Assembly: GCA_002687745.1 (NCBI GenBank) | Contig: NZBE01000018.1 | Span: forward strand, 1 to 37,137 | Source of the DNA: Acidimicrobiaceae bacterium | GTDB lineage: Bacteria; Actinomycetota; Acidimicrobiia; Acidimicrobiales; MedAcidi-G1 | DNA length: 37,137 nt | Direction: 5' to 3' | In this document: piece after piece, positions 1 to 6,689 of the stretch | Numbering within the stretch: the first letter of the stretch is position 1 | Layout of the letters: each line of letters begins with the position of its first letter | Made by a program: the position numbers and the translations under genes | Notes under the pieces: generated by a model | The model's input: only the letters and a program-made list of their open reading frames with translations | What the model was told of the DNA's origin: nothing | Databases searched by the model: none

Positions 1-99
1 CTCTTCGTACAGCCCTACCGCGAAGGCTCCGACCTTGTCGTAACCGGCGAGGGCGACCCCCGCCCCGTCGTCGACGAGATACTCGCCCGCCTGGGCTGA
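1..99 (+). CDS. C-terminal 32 codons of an unidentified protein (5' end outside window)
   Basis: An open frame runs from the first base of the window to a TGA at 97-99. The visible tail is charged and ends in an apparent amphipathic helix (VVDEILARLG). Its codons end mostly in C or G, like the real genes downstream, so it is probably coding. There is too little sequence to name a family; the tail resembles the end of a small nucleotide or cofactor kinase, but that is only an impression. It is followed by about 90 bases without a gene before the ComF-like start. Confidence 0.55.
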   Translation, partial: LFVQPYREGSDLVVTGEGDPRPVVDEILARLG

Positions 100-191
100 G
101 TTCACCCGTCGTCTGTGCCGGGCGGAACACAGAGGCACGTCCGCTCCTCCTGCTGGGTCGGGGTGTCCCATGGTCTCGACATGATCTGGCC

Positions 192-872
192 ATGTCCATC
201 GGCTTGAGCAACCTGCGTGACCTGGCAAGGGGGTCCGGCCCGTCCTGTCGGCGGTGTCCCCTGGACCTTTCCGGGCCCTGTGCCTCGTGCGTCGACAGCC
301 TCGGCCCGGAACCGCTGCTCAAGGCCCCCTCGGGCGTCGACCGGATCCGGGCCCTCTCCACCTACAGGGGCCCGGGCGGGCGCATCGTCCGCTCCATCAA
401 GTACGCCAACGGTCGCACACCGGTCACCGATATCGGCCGCGCAATGGCGGCGCTGGTGCCCGACCGACCCGACCTCGTCACATGGGTTCCCACGACCGTT
501 GAGCGTCGAGGCCGACGGGGCTTCGACCAGGCCGAGGAACTGGCCAGGTCGGTGGCCGCCGCCCTCGGCCAGCCGTGCAGGCGTCTGCTGGCCCGTGCCC
601 CCGGAGTGGCCCAGACAGGCCTGGCCGTGCGTCAGCGCCACCAGGGGCCGTCCTTGCGCGCACGAACCGCGGCCTCCGGTTCAAGCGTGCTGCTGGTCGA
701 TGACGTCACCACCACAGGCGCCAGCCTCACTGCGGCGGCCACCGCCCTCAGGGCAGCCGGAGCGACCTGCGTGGAAGCCGTGGTGGTGGCCGCAACCCAA
801 CCCGGAGGTACCGGAAAGCGGACCCGATCGCTGGACAGGTCGATAGGGTCGCCTCGTGGAAGAACACTCTGA
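192..872 (+). CDS. ComF family phosphoribosyltransferase-like protein
   Basis: The protein has 226 residues. The N-terminus carries a short cysteine cluster (CRRC and CASC, residues about 19-33), as in the zinc ribbon of ComF proteins. The middle holds the conserved RRGFDQAEELA segment, and the C-terminal third has the type I PRPP-binding loop VLLVDDVTTTGASL. In competent bacteria ComF helps single-stranded DNA entry; elsewhere its role is unclear, and I see no other competence gene here. The start is ATG 192; a second ATG at 181 is out of frame. The last 17 bases overlap the next gene, which has its own -10 box inside the comF 3' end. The C-terminal ~20 residues (Gly/Arg/Ser-rich) extend past the PRTase fold. 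Confidence 0.85.
   Translation: MSIGLSNLRDLARGSGPSCRRCPLDLSGPCASCVDSLGPEPLLKAPSGVDRIRALSTYRGPGGRIVRSIKYANGRTPVTDIGRAMAALVPDRPDLVTWVPTTVERRGRRGFDQAEELARSVAAALGQPCRRLLARAPGVAQTGLAVRQRHQGPSLRARTAASGSSVLLVDDVTTTGASLTAAATALRAAGATCVEAVVVAATQPGGTGKRTRSLDRSIGSPRGRTL
844..849 (+). promoter_or_regulatory. -10 box TAGGGT, leaderless start at 856
   Basis: TAGGGT ends 6 bases before the GTG at 856. It lies inside the 3' end of comF. The spacing places the transcription start on or next to the start codon. It is one of twelve boxes with the same geometry in this window. Confidence 0.5.
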
Positions 873-1380
873 CCAGCACACCGACGAACTGCCCGCCGAC
901 CTCGACATCACGGGCACGGTCGGCCCCTACATCTTCCCCGACAACTCCAGGCGGCGCATCCCCGGTTACACCTACCTCGCCCTCGCAGCCACCACAATCG
1001 TGGTCACCCTCGCAGCCGGCGACTCCGCAGTGGTCAACGGCGGCCTCATCGTCGGAGCCATAGGGCTGGCCCTCGTCGGCGCCTACCACCTCCAGGGCGG
1101 CTGGCACCTCGAGGTCGACGAAGCCGACGCCCTGGTAGCCGCCATCCGGGCCGCCGGATTCCCCGTCGGACACGCCTCGGCCCAGATGGCCTGGCGTGGC
1201 CTCCGCAGCCGACCCACCTGGCGCATCCTCGTCTACTCCAACGAATCACCACCAGAAAGCCGCGGCCTCGTGTTCATCGACGGCATCGACGCCACCGTCG
1301 TGGCCTGCCACACCGAGGCCCGCCCCGACGACGACACCGGCGACTGGGAGACCGATCCCACTGCCGGCTCAGCCGGGTAG
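856..1380 (+). CDS. Hypothetical protein with two transmembrane segments
   Basis: The protein has 174 residues and starts at a GTG that overlaps comF by 17 bases. A charged acidic N-terminus (about 35 residues) is followed by two hydrophobic stretches at about residues 37-54 and 58-78, then a soluble C-terminal domain of about 95 residues with alternating hydrophobic strands (TWRILVYS, RGLVFIDGID, ATVVACHTE). I recognise no domain. The C-terminus is acidic. The topology suggests a membrane-anchored cytoplasmic domain, but no function can be inferred. The next small membrane protein follows 11 bases later with its own -10 box, so the two may not form an operon. Confidence 0.75.
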   Translation: MEEHSDQHTDELPADLDITGTVGPYIFPDNSRRRIPGYTYLALAATTIVVTLAAGDSAVVNGGLIVGAIGLALVGAYHLQGGWHLEVDEADALVAAIRAAGFPVGHASAQMAWRGLRSRPTWRILVYSNESPPESRGLVFIDGIDATVVACHTEARPDDDTGDWETDPTAGSAG

Positions 1381-1383
1381 ATT
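1378..1383 (+). promoter_or_regulatory. -10 box TAGATT, leaderless start at 1392
   Basis: TAGATT begins on the TAG stop codon of the preceding gene and ends 8 bases before the ATG at 1392. No convincing -35 hexamer is visible. Confidence 0.45.
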
Positions 1384-1391
1384 CCAGCACC

Positions 1392-1721
1392 ATGAAACAG
1401 GGCAGGGGAATCTTCATCTTCGCGGGAGCGGCACTGGCCCTGTGCCTGGCGCTGCTCCTCACACCCGTCTCCTCGCAGTACGCCGACCCGTGCGGAAGCG
1501 TGCTGTGGCCGGCCAAGGTCTGGTTCTCGGATGGGGGCGAGCTGGTGCATGCCACCACGCCACCCTGCAACGACGCCCGCATGGACCGCCTTCCCATTGC
1601 GGCGATCATCGGCGTGATCGGCGTAGGCCTCGGAGTCGTGGGCCTCGCAGCACGCCGAAGTGCCAGCGGCACCGACCAGGCCCCACCGCCGGCACGCAGG
1701 TCGAGCCGGCCCAACGGGTAG
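1392..1721 (+). CDS. Small membrane protein of unknown function
   Basis: The protein has 109 residues. The first hydrophobic segment (about residues 7-26) looks like a signal anchor. An extracytoplasmic loop of about 40 residues contains two cysteines (C34 and C59), which could form a disulfide. A second hydrophobic helix spans about residues 67-87, and the tail is rich in Arg, Pro and Ser. No family is recognised. Two-helix proteins with a short Cys-containing outer loop are common in actinobacteria and most are uncharacterised. The reading frame and codon bias are consistent with a real gene. Confidence 0.65.
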   Translation: MKQGRGIFIFAGAALALCLALLLTPVSSQYADPCGSVLWPAKVWFSDGGELVHATTPPCNDARMDRLPIAAIIGVIGVGLGVVGLAARRSASGTDQAPPPARRSSRPNG

Positions 1722-1750
1722 GCCCACGCACCCTCAACACCGTCCGCTGC

Positions 1751-1756
1751 TAGCGT
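1751..1756 (+). promoter_or_regulatory. -10 box TAGCGT upstream of the PIM genes
   Basis: TAGCGT has the same form as the other -10 boxes here, but no start codon follows within 9 bases. A transcript starting near 1763 would have a leader of about 70 bases before the ATG at 1833, which is preceded by a good Shine-Dalgarno. This would be the leadered promoter of the PIM cluster. Confidence 0.4.
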
Positions 1757-1832
1757 TCAACCAACCGCGCGCAGGTGGCACCCACGGGTGACCCCGGCTG
1801 AGCGCCGAACTCTTCCCAGAGGGAGACAAACC

Positions 1833-2531
1833 ATGCTTGACGGCAACTGGCGGGCCGTCGTCGACCGGGGGCTCACCCCGATCGGCCGCAGCCTCAGACG
1901 AACCGGCATAAGCGCCGACGTGATCACAGTCATCGGAATCGTCATGGCCACCGGGGCCGCCGTGTCAATCGGCCTCGGCTACCTGCGCCTCGGTTTCCTG
2001 ATGCTCGTCCTGACCGGCATCCCCGATGCGCTCGACGGAGCTGTGGCCAAGGCCTCGGGCACATCCTCCAGCCGCGGCGCCTTCTTCGACTCGGTAGCCG
2101 ACCGTCTCACCGACGCCCTCCTGTTCGGCGGGGTGGCGTGGCACCTGGCGAGCACATCAGACAGCCACCTCATGATGCTGCCCGTGGCGATCATGGGAAC
2201 GGCCATGCTCATCTCCTACCAGCGGGCCAAGGCAGAGCTGTTGGGCTACGTCGCCAAGGGCGGCCTCATGGAGCGGGCCGAACGCTTCATCGTGCTGGCC
2301 TTCGGCCTCCTGTTCAGCGAGATCCTCGTGCCGGTCCTGTGGCTGATGCTGGCACTCAGCCTCTACACGGCCGGCCAGCGCTTCGTCAAGGTCTGGCGCC
2401 AGGCCAGCGTCGAACGCGACACCCCCTACCAGAGGCGTGCAGCACGCCGCCGCCAGCTCCGCCTGGAGCGCCGCACCGAGCGGCAGCAGCGCATGGCCAC
2501 CCGTCGCCGGGCAGCCGCCCGCCGCCGCTAG
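1833..2531 (+). CDS. pgsA: CDP-alcohol phosphatidyltransferase, probable phosphatidylinositol-phosphate synthase
   Basis: This 232-residue membrane enzyme is expected to join CDP-diacylglycerol to inositol phosphate, the first step to phosphatidylinositol and PIMs. The family signature D-x2-D-G-x2-A-R-x8-G-x3-D-x3-D is present at residues 65-90 (D65, D68, G69, G82, D86, D90), but the Arg is Lys (K73). Hydrophobic helices surround the motif. The C-terminal 35 residues are an unusually Arg-rich cytoplasmic tail. I chose ATG 1833 over an upstream in-frame ATG at 1788 because GAGGGAG lies 7-8 bases before it and the protein then starts like its family. The stop at 2531 is 3 bases from the acyltransferase start. 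The assignment to inositol phosphate rather than glycerophosphate rests on the neighbours patA and pimA. Confidence 0.88.
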   Translation: MLDGNWRAVVDRGLTPIGRSLRRTGISADVITVIGIVMATGAAVSIGLGYLRLGFLMLVLTGIPDALDGAVAKASGTSSSRGAFFDSVADRLTDALLFGGVAWHLASTSDSHLMMLPVAIMGTAMLISYQRAKAELLGYVAKGGLMERAERFIVLAFGLLFSEILVPVLWLMLALSLYTAGQRFVKVWRQASVERDTPYQRRAARRRQLRLERRTERQQRMATRRRAAARRR

Positions 2532-2534
2532 CAC

Positions 2535-3437
2535 TTGGGCTCAGGCGCCGTAGCCGGCTACCGGCTGGGCTCAACGCTGGCCCGCCTCCTGCCCGACCGG
2601 GTTGGCGGCCCGGCCGCACGGCTCCTCGGCAGGCTGGCAGGCCACCTCAACCCCGGTCGCCGCAGCCTCGTTGCCCGAAACCTCGAGCGGACCAGGCGAC
2701 ACGACACCCCCCAGCCCACCGACCGGGAGGTCTCCAGGTCGGTAGACGCCGTGTTCGCCTCGTACGCCGACTACTGGTACCGGAGCTTCCGCCTGCCCGG
2801 CATGTCGGTCGACGCCATAGACGCCGGGTTCAGCCAGGACGGCTACGAACACATTGTCGAGGCACGCCGCAGCGGCACCGGTCCGATAATGGCCCTTCCA
2901 CACCTGGGTTGCTGGGAATGGGCGGCCTTCTGGCTGGCACGCGTAAACGACCTGCCGGTGTCGGCAGTTGTCGAGGCCATTGAACCCCCAGAGCTGTTCG
3001 AGTGGTTCAGGTCGTACCGGGCCTCGCTCGGCATGGACATCATCACGCTGGGGCCATCGGCCGGATCCGACGTGGTCCGGGCCATCAGGGCGAACCACGT
3101 GGTCTGCCTTCCGTGCGACCGGCACGTTGGAGGCGCCGGAGTGGAGGTGGAGTTCTTCGGCGAGACCACGACGCTTCCCGCCGGCCCGGCCACGCTCGCC
3201 CTGCGTACAGGAACTGCACTGCTGCCCGTTGCCATCTACGACAACGCCAGGGGCTGCCACGCCATCGTCCGCCCGCCCATCCCGACAGAGCGCACCGGCA
3301 GGCTGCGCCACGACGTCGAGCGTGTCACGCGGCTCCTCGCCGCAGAACTCGAGGACCTGATCCGGCTGGCACCCGAGCAGTGGCACCTGCTCCAGCCCAA
3401 CTGGCCCTCAGACCGGGTCACCGATCCCGCTGGCTAG
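2535..3437 (+). CDS. LpxL/HtrB-type acyltransferase, probable PIM acyltransferase (PatA-like)
   Basis: The protein has 300 residues of the lysophospholipid acyltransferase superfamily. The catalytic HX4E motif is seen as HLGCWE (H123, E128). Downstream blocks typical of the LpxL/PatA branch are present, such as the VCLPCDRHVGG region and a WHLLQPNWPSDR C-terminus. In mycobacteria PatA puts palmitate on the mannose of PIM1 at the inner membrane face. The position between pgsA and pimA is the standard actinobacterial arrangement and supports that role. The likely start is TTG 2535, 3 bases after the pgsA stop; I see no better in-frame ATG or GTG before the conserved N-terminal helix. Confidence 0.85.
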   Translation: MGSGAVAGYRLGSTLARLLPDRVGGPAARLLGRLAGHLNPGRRSLVARNLERTRRHDTPQPTDREVSRSVDAVFASYADYWYRSFRLPGMSVDAIDAGFSQDGYEHIVEARRSGTGPIMALPHLGCWEWAAFWLARVNDLPVSAVVEAIEPPELFEWFRSYRASLGMDIITLGPSAGSDVVRAIRANHVVCLPCDRHVGGAGVEVEFFGETTTLPAGPATLALRTGTALLPVAIYDNARGCHAIVRPPIPTERTGRLRHDVERVTRLLAAELEDLIRLAPEQWHLLQPNWPSDRVTDPAG

Positions 3438-3440
3438 CGT
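3435..3440 (+). promoter_or_regulatory. -10 box TAGCGT before the small ORF at 3448 and pimA
   Basis: The box begins on the TAG stop codon of the acyltransferase gene and ends 7 bases before an ATG at 3448. That ATG opens an 11-codon ORF, not pimA itself. Confidence 0.45.
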
Positions 3441-3447
3441 CGCGACC

Positions 3448-3483
3448 ATGCCAGCCCTGATCCACCGGGACCACGCCGCATGA
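3448..3483 (+). CDS. Possible leaderless 11-residue upstream ORF overlapping pimA
   Basis: ATG 3448 lies 7 bases after a TAGCGT -10 box and opens the peptide MPALIHRDHAA. Its TGA (3481-3483) overlaps the pimA ATG (3480-3482) as ATGA, the same overlap used between real genes in this window. Ribosomes that finish this peptide could re-initiate on pimA. The ORF is too short to judge by composition and may be chance. It is supported only by the -10 spacing and the exact overlap. Confidence 0.35.
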   Translation: MPALIHRDHAA

Positions 3484-4568
3484 AGATCGGCGTCATCTGT
3501 CCGTACAGCCTCACCCTGCCCGGCGGCGTGCAGGGCCAGGTCCTCGGCCTCGCACGCAAGCTGCGGCTGGCCGGCCACCCCACCCGTGTGCTCGGGCCCT
3601 GTGACGGCCCACCACCCGACTCGGGCGTCACACCGCTCGGCAACAGCCTTCCAACCGCAGCCAACGGCTCGATGGCGCCCATAGCCCCCGACGTTCCCTG
3701 CGCCCTGCGCACCATCCGTGCCCTCAACGACGAGGACTTCGACATCCTCCACCTCCACGAACCCCTCGCACCCGGCCCAACTGTCACCGCCCTGTTCATG
3801 GCCGGCTCGGTGGTAGGGACACCCATGGTCGGCACCTTCCACGCCGCCGGCGGCAGCCTCGCCTACAAGGTCCTCAACAAGCCCGTCACCAGGCTGCGCC
3901 AGCGCATGGACCTGACCGTCGCCGTATCAGAGGACGCGGCCGCCATGGCCGGAGACGCCCTGGGCGGCGAGTACGAGGTCCTCTTCAACGGCGTCGAGGT
4001 CGACCGCTGCCAGGCTGCCCGACCGTGGCCGACAACCGGACCGACCGTCTTCTTCGTCGGTCGCCACGAACCACGAAAGGGCCTCGATGTTCTCCTCGAG
4101 GCCATGAACCACCTGCCGTCCGACGTGCGGCTCTGGGTGGCAAGCGACGGCCCCGAAACCGAACGGCTGAAGGCACTCGTGGCCGGCGACCACCGGATCG
4201 AATGGCTGGGACGCATCAGCGAAGAGGAAAAGCTCTCCCGCATCCGCGGTGCCGACGTGTTCTGCGCACCATCCCTGCGCGGCGAGTCCTTCGGAATCGT
4301 CCTGCTCGAGGGCATGGCATGCGACACCCCCGTGGTGGCCAGCGACATTCCCGGCTACCACAGGGTCACCCAGGGCGGAATCGACGCCATGCTCGTCCCA
4401 CCGGGCGACAGCGTGGAACTCGCCGGGGCCATCTCCAAGGTGATGGCCAACCCCGACCTGGTCTCGAGCCTCGTCGAGAACGGCTCAACCCGGGCCGACG
4501 AGTTCTCGATGCGCCGCCTGGCCGACCACTACCTCGAAATCTACCGAAGGGTTCTCGACGCCGCCTGA
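3480..4568 (+). CDS. pimA: GT4 glycosyltransferase PimA, phosphatidyl-myo-inositol mannosyltransferase
   Basis: The 362-residue enzyme should transfer mannose from GDP-mannose to position 2 of phosphatidylinositol at the inner face of the membrane, giving PIM1. The N-terminal Rossmann domain has the GGVQGQV glycine loop (residues 15-21) and the GTFHA histidine (H121). The C-terminal domain has GRHEPRKG (R195, K200), expected to bind the donor phosphates, and the EX7E motif (E269, E277). Length and motifs match PimA. It follows pgsA and patA. A -10 box at 3435 and the small ORF at 3448 suggest an internal promoter with translational coupling. No Shine-Dalgarno is evident before ATG 3480. Confidence 0.92.
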   Translation: MKIGVICPYSLTLPGGVQGQVLGLARKLRLAGHPTRVLGPCDGPPPDSGVTPLGNSLPTAANGSMAPIAPDVPCALRTIRALNDEDFDILHLHEPLAPGPTVTALFMAGSVVGTPMVGTFHAAGGSLAYKVLNKPVTRLRQRMDLTVAVSEDAAAMAGDALGGEYEVLFNGVEVDRCQAARPWPTTGPTVFFVGRHEPRKGLDVLLEAMNHLPSDVRLWVASDGPETERLKALVAGDHRIEWLGRISEEEKLSRIRGADVFCAPSLRGESFGIVLLEGMACDTPVVASDIPGYHRVTQGGIDAMLVPPGDSVELAGAISKVMANPDLVSSLVENGSTRADEFSMRRLADHYLEIYRRVLDAA

Positions 4569-4577
4569 GGGTCAGAA

Positions 4578-4620
4578 CCCCGCCGATGTTGGGGTGTCGG
4601 CTGGAGTGGCACCCGGCGGG
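4578..4620 (+). terminator. Inverted repeat after pimA, terminator-like, no T tract
   Basis: CCCGCCG (4578-4584) is the exact reverse complement of CGGCGGG (4614-4620), with 29 bases between that could fold further (GCCGA/TCGGC). There is no T run. The 3' arm ends 2 bases before the -10 box at 4623. It may end transcripts from the PIM genes, or belong to the promoter. Confidence 0.35.
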
Positions 4621-4622
4621 CT

Positions 4623-4628
4623 TATCAT
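4623..4628 (+). promoter_or_regulatory. -10 box TATCAT, leaderless start at 4638
   Basis: TATCAT ends 9 bases before ATG 4638. It departs from the TAG-N-N-T form of most other boxes but is closer to the general TANNNT consensus. Confidence 0.4.
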
Positions 4629-4637
4629 GCGGGCGAC

Positions 4638-5369
4638 ATGATGAGACCCCACCTCAAGACCCCGGCGGCCGTGGCAGTTCTACTGCTCAAGTTCGCCGTG
4701 ACCCTGATCCTTCTCGCAGCCGGCACGGGCCCGCTCGTAGCTGTACCGGCAGGGATCGTCGTGGGGACGCTGATCATCTGGATCACCAGTAGGCGGGCAG
4801 CGGCAATGGTGCTGGGCTCCATGGGCGGCAGGCCCGCCCAGATAGGCGAGTTTCCGAGGCTGCACAACGTCGTCGAGGGCCTCTGCCACACCCACGGCAT
4901 CGACAAGCCGGACCTGTGGGTGCTCGACTCCAAGTCGGGCAACGCCGCAGTGGTTGGCGACCGCCGGTCCGCCACGATCGTCGTCACGACCGGAGCCACC
5001 GACACGCTCTCGCTCATCGAACTCGAGGCCCTCATGGCCCAGGCCCTGGTGCGGTGCCGCGACCCCCGTCTGGCCGACGAGACCCTGGGTGCCGTTATCG
5101 CCCGCGTGCCCGGCGCCTCCTTCATCACGAGCCGCTTCAACGACATCGACCGCACCGTCCGCACCGACATGGCCGGCGCCAAGCTGACCAGATACCCGAA
5201 CGGAATGCAGTGGGCGCTCAAGGCCCTCGCCGAGATGGGCACCGTCGTCGACGGTTTCAAGCCGGCCAACGCACACCTGTGGCTGCTCCAACCCGATGGA
5301 ACCACCGAAACTGCCACCGCCATCCACCCAACCGTCGAACTGCGCGTCGACGCCCTCGGAGAACTCTGA
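4638..5369 (+). CDS. HtpX/M48-like membrane protein lacking the HExxH zinc motif (pseudoprotease)
   Basis: The protein has 243 residues. Two hydrophobic helices (about 11-29 and 32-50) are followed by a domain that follows HtpX along its length: FPRLHNVVEGLC, the IELEALMAQALVRCRD block, RTDMAGAKLTRYPNGM, LWLLQPDG, and a C-terminal HPTVELRVDAL. In active M48 peptidases the third block reads A-H-E-L-x-H. Here positions 135-139 are QALVR, so both zinc histidines and the catalytic glutamate are gone. The third zinc ligand (Glu of the E-x-x-A-D region) is also not visible. It therefore cannot be a normal metalloprotease. The gene sits between pimA and a DUF3048 lipoprotein, 4 bases from the latter. 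It may be a scaffold or a regulator of envelope proteins; that is inference. Confidence 0.78.
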   Translation: MMRPHLKTPAAVAVLLLKFAVTLILLAAGTGPLVAVPAGIVVGTLIIWITSRRAAAMVLGSMGGRPAQIGEFPRLHNVVEGLCHTHGIDKPDLWVLDSKSGNAAVVGDRRSATIVVTTGATDTLSLIELEALMAQALVRCRDPRLADETLGAVIARVPGASFITSRFNDIDRTVRTDMAGAKLTRYPNGMQWALKALAEMGTVVDGFKPANAHLWLLQPDGTTETATAIHPTVELRVDALGEL

Positions 5370-5373
5370 TCAC

Positions 5374-6609
5374 ATGAGACACCGCGTCCGCTCCGCCCGA
5401 ATCCCGGTCCTGCTCGCCGCAGCACTCCTGGCCGCCTCCTGCAGCAGCACAGAGACCTCCTTTCCGCCGACCACCCCGCCGCCGACCACCGCGGCCCCGT
5501 CAACCGCTGCGCCCGACACTGCGGTGCCTGCGGCGACAGACGCGCCATCCGTCGAGGAACCGGCACCAACGGCCACCCCCGACACGGCAATCCCCGATAC
5601 AGCCGCCCCCGATACAGGCACCCCGGCCCCCGACGCTCCCGCCACCACCGAACCACCACCATCCACCACAGAGACCCTCGTGCCGTGGACCGGCGCCCAC
5701 CACCCGCTCACCGGCCTTCCGGCCGTCAACGGCCTCAGCCGACTCCCGGCCCTGGCAGTCAAGATCGGCAACAACGACACCCGCTCGCTGCCACAGGTGG
5801 GCCTCGAAGCAGCCGACATCGTCTACGAGACCCACATCGAGAACAACGTCACCCGCTTCCTCGGCATCTACCAGAGCCATCTCCCCGACAGGATCGGCCT
5901 CGTGCGCTCGGCGCGATCCACCGACATCGACCTGATCGGAAACCTCAAGACCCCCTACTTCGCCTACTGGGGATCCAACGAAGGCGTCGGAGACGAGGTC
6001 AGGGCCGCCGAGAGCGTCGGAACCTTCGTGGCACGTTCAACCAGCGGCGCGGGCCAGGAGAACTTCGTGCGCGACGACTCGCGTGGTGCGTCGCCGTTCA
6101 ACGGCTTCCTCAACGCCCAGGGCCTAATGGCTGCCGCCACCGGTACCGCACCCGATCCCGTCTTCCGGTACGGCGACCGGCCCGCATCGGCCGTACCGGC
6201 AGCGGGTGCACGATGGAGCACCCCCAACAGGCAGATCGACTACGTCTGGGACACAACCACACGGCGCTGGCTGCGCTACCAGGGAGGCGTACCCCAGCTC
6301 GACCAGAACGGCGTGCAACTGGCAGCCGACAACGTGCTGTTCCTCTACGTGGACTACAAGGTCTCAGCCGCCGACTTCGACTCGCCCCAGGCCATCAGCA
6401 TCGGAAGCGGCGACGGCTGGCTGCTGCGCGACGGCACCGTCACCGGCGTCGTCTGGGGACGCCCGTTCGTCTCCAACGCATGGCACCTGGCCGACGACGA
6501 CACGGGCGACATCGTCGAGTTGGCACCGGGAACCACGTGGGTGGCACTTGCCAGGCTGGGCGAGGGCAAGGTCCTCGACCTCGCCGAGGCCGCCGCAGTC
6601 ACCGGCTGA
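5374..6609 (+). CDS. DUF3048 (YerB-type) lipoprotein
   Basis: The protein has 411 residues. It opens with an n-region rich in Arg, a hydrophobic core and a lipobox (LAASC), so the Cys near residue 23 should be lipidated and the protein anchored outside the membrane. A linker of about 75 residues rich in Pro, Thr and Ala follows, with repeated PDTA-like units. Then comes the DUF3048 domain: [46 protein letters not shown], and a C-terminal part typical of YerB. The function of YerB proteins is unknown. I chose ATG 5374 over upstream in-frame codons because it creates the signal peptide. It is 4 bases downstream of the pseudoprotease, so the two are probably co-expressed. Confidence 0.9.
   Translation: MRHRVRSARIPVLLAAALLAASCSSTETSFPPTTPPPTTAAPSTAAPDTAVPAATDAPSVEEPAPTATPDTAIPDTAAPDTGTPAPDAPATTEPPPSTTETLVPWTGAHHPLTGLPAVNGLSRLPALAVKIGNNDTRSLPQVGLEAADIVYETHIENNVTRFLGIYQSHLPDRIGLVRSARSTDIDLIGNLKTPYFAYWGSNEGVGDEVRAAESVGTFVARSTSGAGQENFVRDDSRGASPFNGFLNAQGLMAAATGTAPDPVFRYGDRPASAVPAAGARWSTPNRQIDYVWDTTTRRWLRYQGGVPQLDQNGVQLAADNVLFLYVDYKVSAADFDSPQAISIGSGDGWLLRDGTVTGVVWGRPFVSNAWHLADDDTGDIVELAPGTTWVALARLGEGKVLDLAEAAAVTG
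5515..5640 (+). repeat. Low-complexity Pro/Thr/Ala linker with PDTA-like units
   Basis: Within the lipoprotein gene, codon blocks for P-D-T-A and close variants recur (for example ccccgatacagcc and ccccgatacaggc around 5593-5620). The encoded stretch is a flexible, probably cell-wall-spanning linker. Such tracts often vary in length between strains. Confidence 0.6.
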
Positions 6610-6614
6610 GCCGG
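6602..6614 (+). terminator. Short GC hairpin over the lipoprotein stop codon
   Basis: CCGGC-TGA-GCCGG forms a 5-base-pair stem whose loop is the TGA stop codon. There is no T tract. It is weak as a terminator on its own. Confidence 0.25.
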
Positions 6615-6676
6615 GGAGGCAGGCCGTCGGACAACATCGGGGTCGCCCGGCGGGGGAGAGAGACCAAAGCCCCTCC

Positions 6677-6682
6677 TAGACT
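6677..6682 (+). promoter_or_regulatory. -10 box TAGACT, leaderless start of pdxS
   Basis: TAGACT ends 7 bases before ATG 6690. No Shine-Dalgarno precedes that ATG, which fits leaderless translation of pdxS. Confidence 0.55.
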
Positions 6683-6689
6683 GCGCCCC

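Noticed and set aside
1774-1800. GTG mini-ORF in the pgsA leader
   Set aside because: The -10 box at 1751 is 17 bases away, which does not fit the leaderless spacing, and its stop is far from the pgsA start.
5685-6689. Long open frame extending pdxS upstream by about 335 codons
   Set aside because: It is the out-of-phase shadow of the DUF3048 gene; residues are Arg/Pro-rich as expected for a shifted GC-rich frame, and PdxS has a fixed N-terminus.
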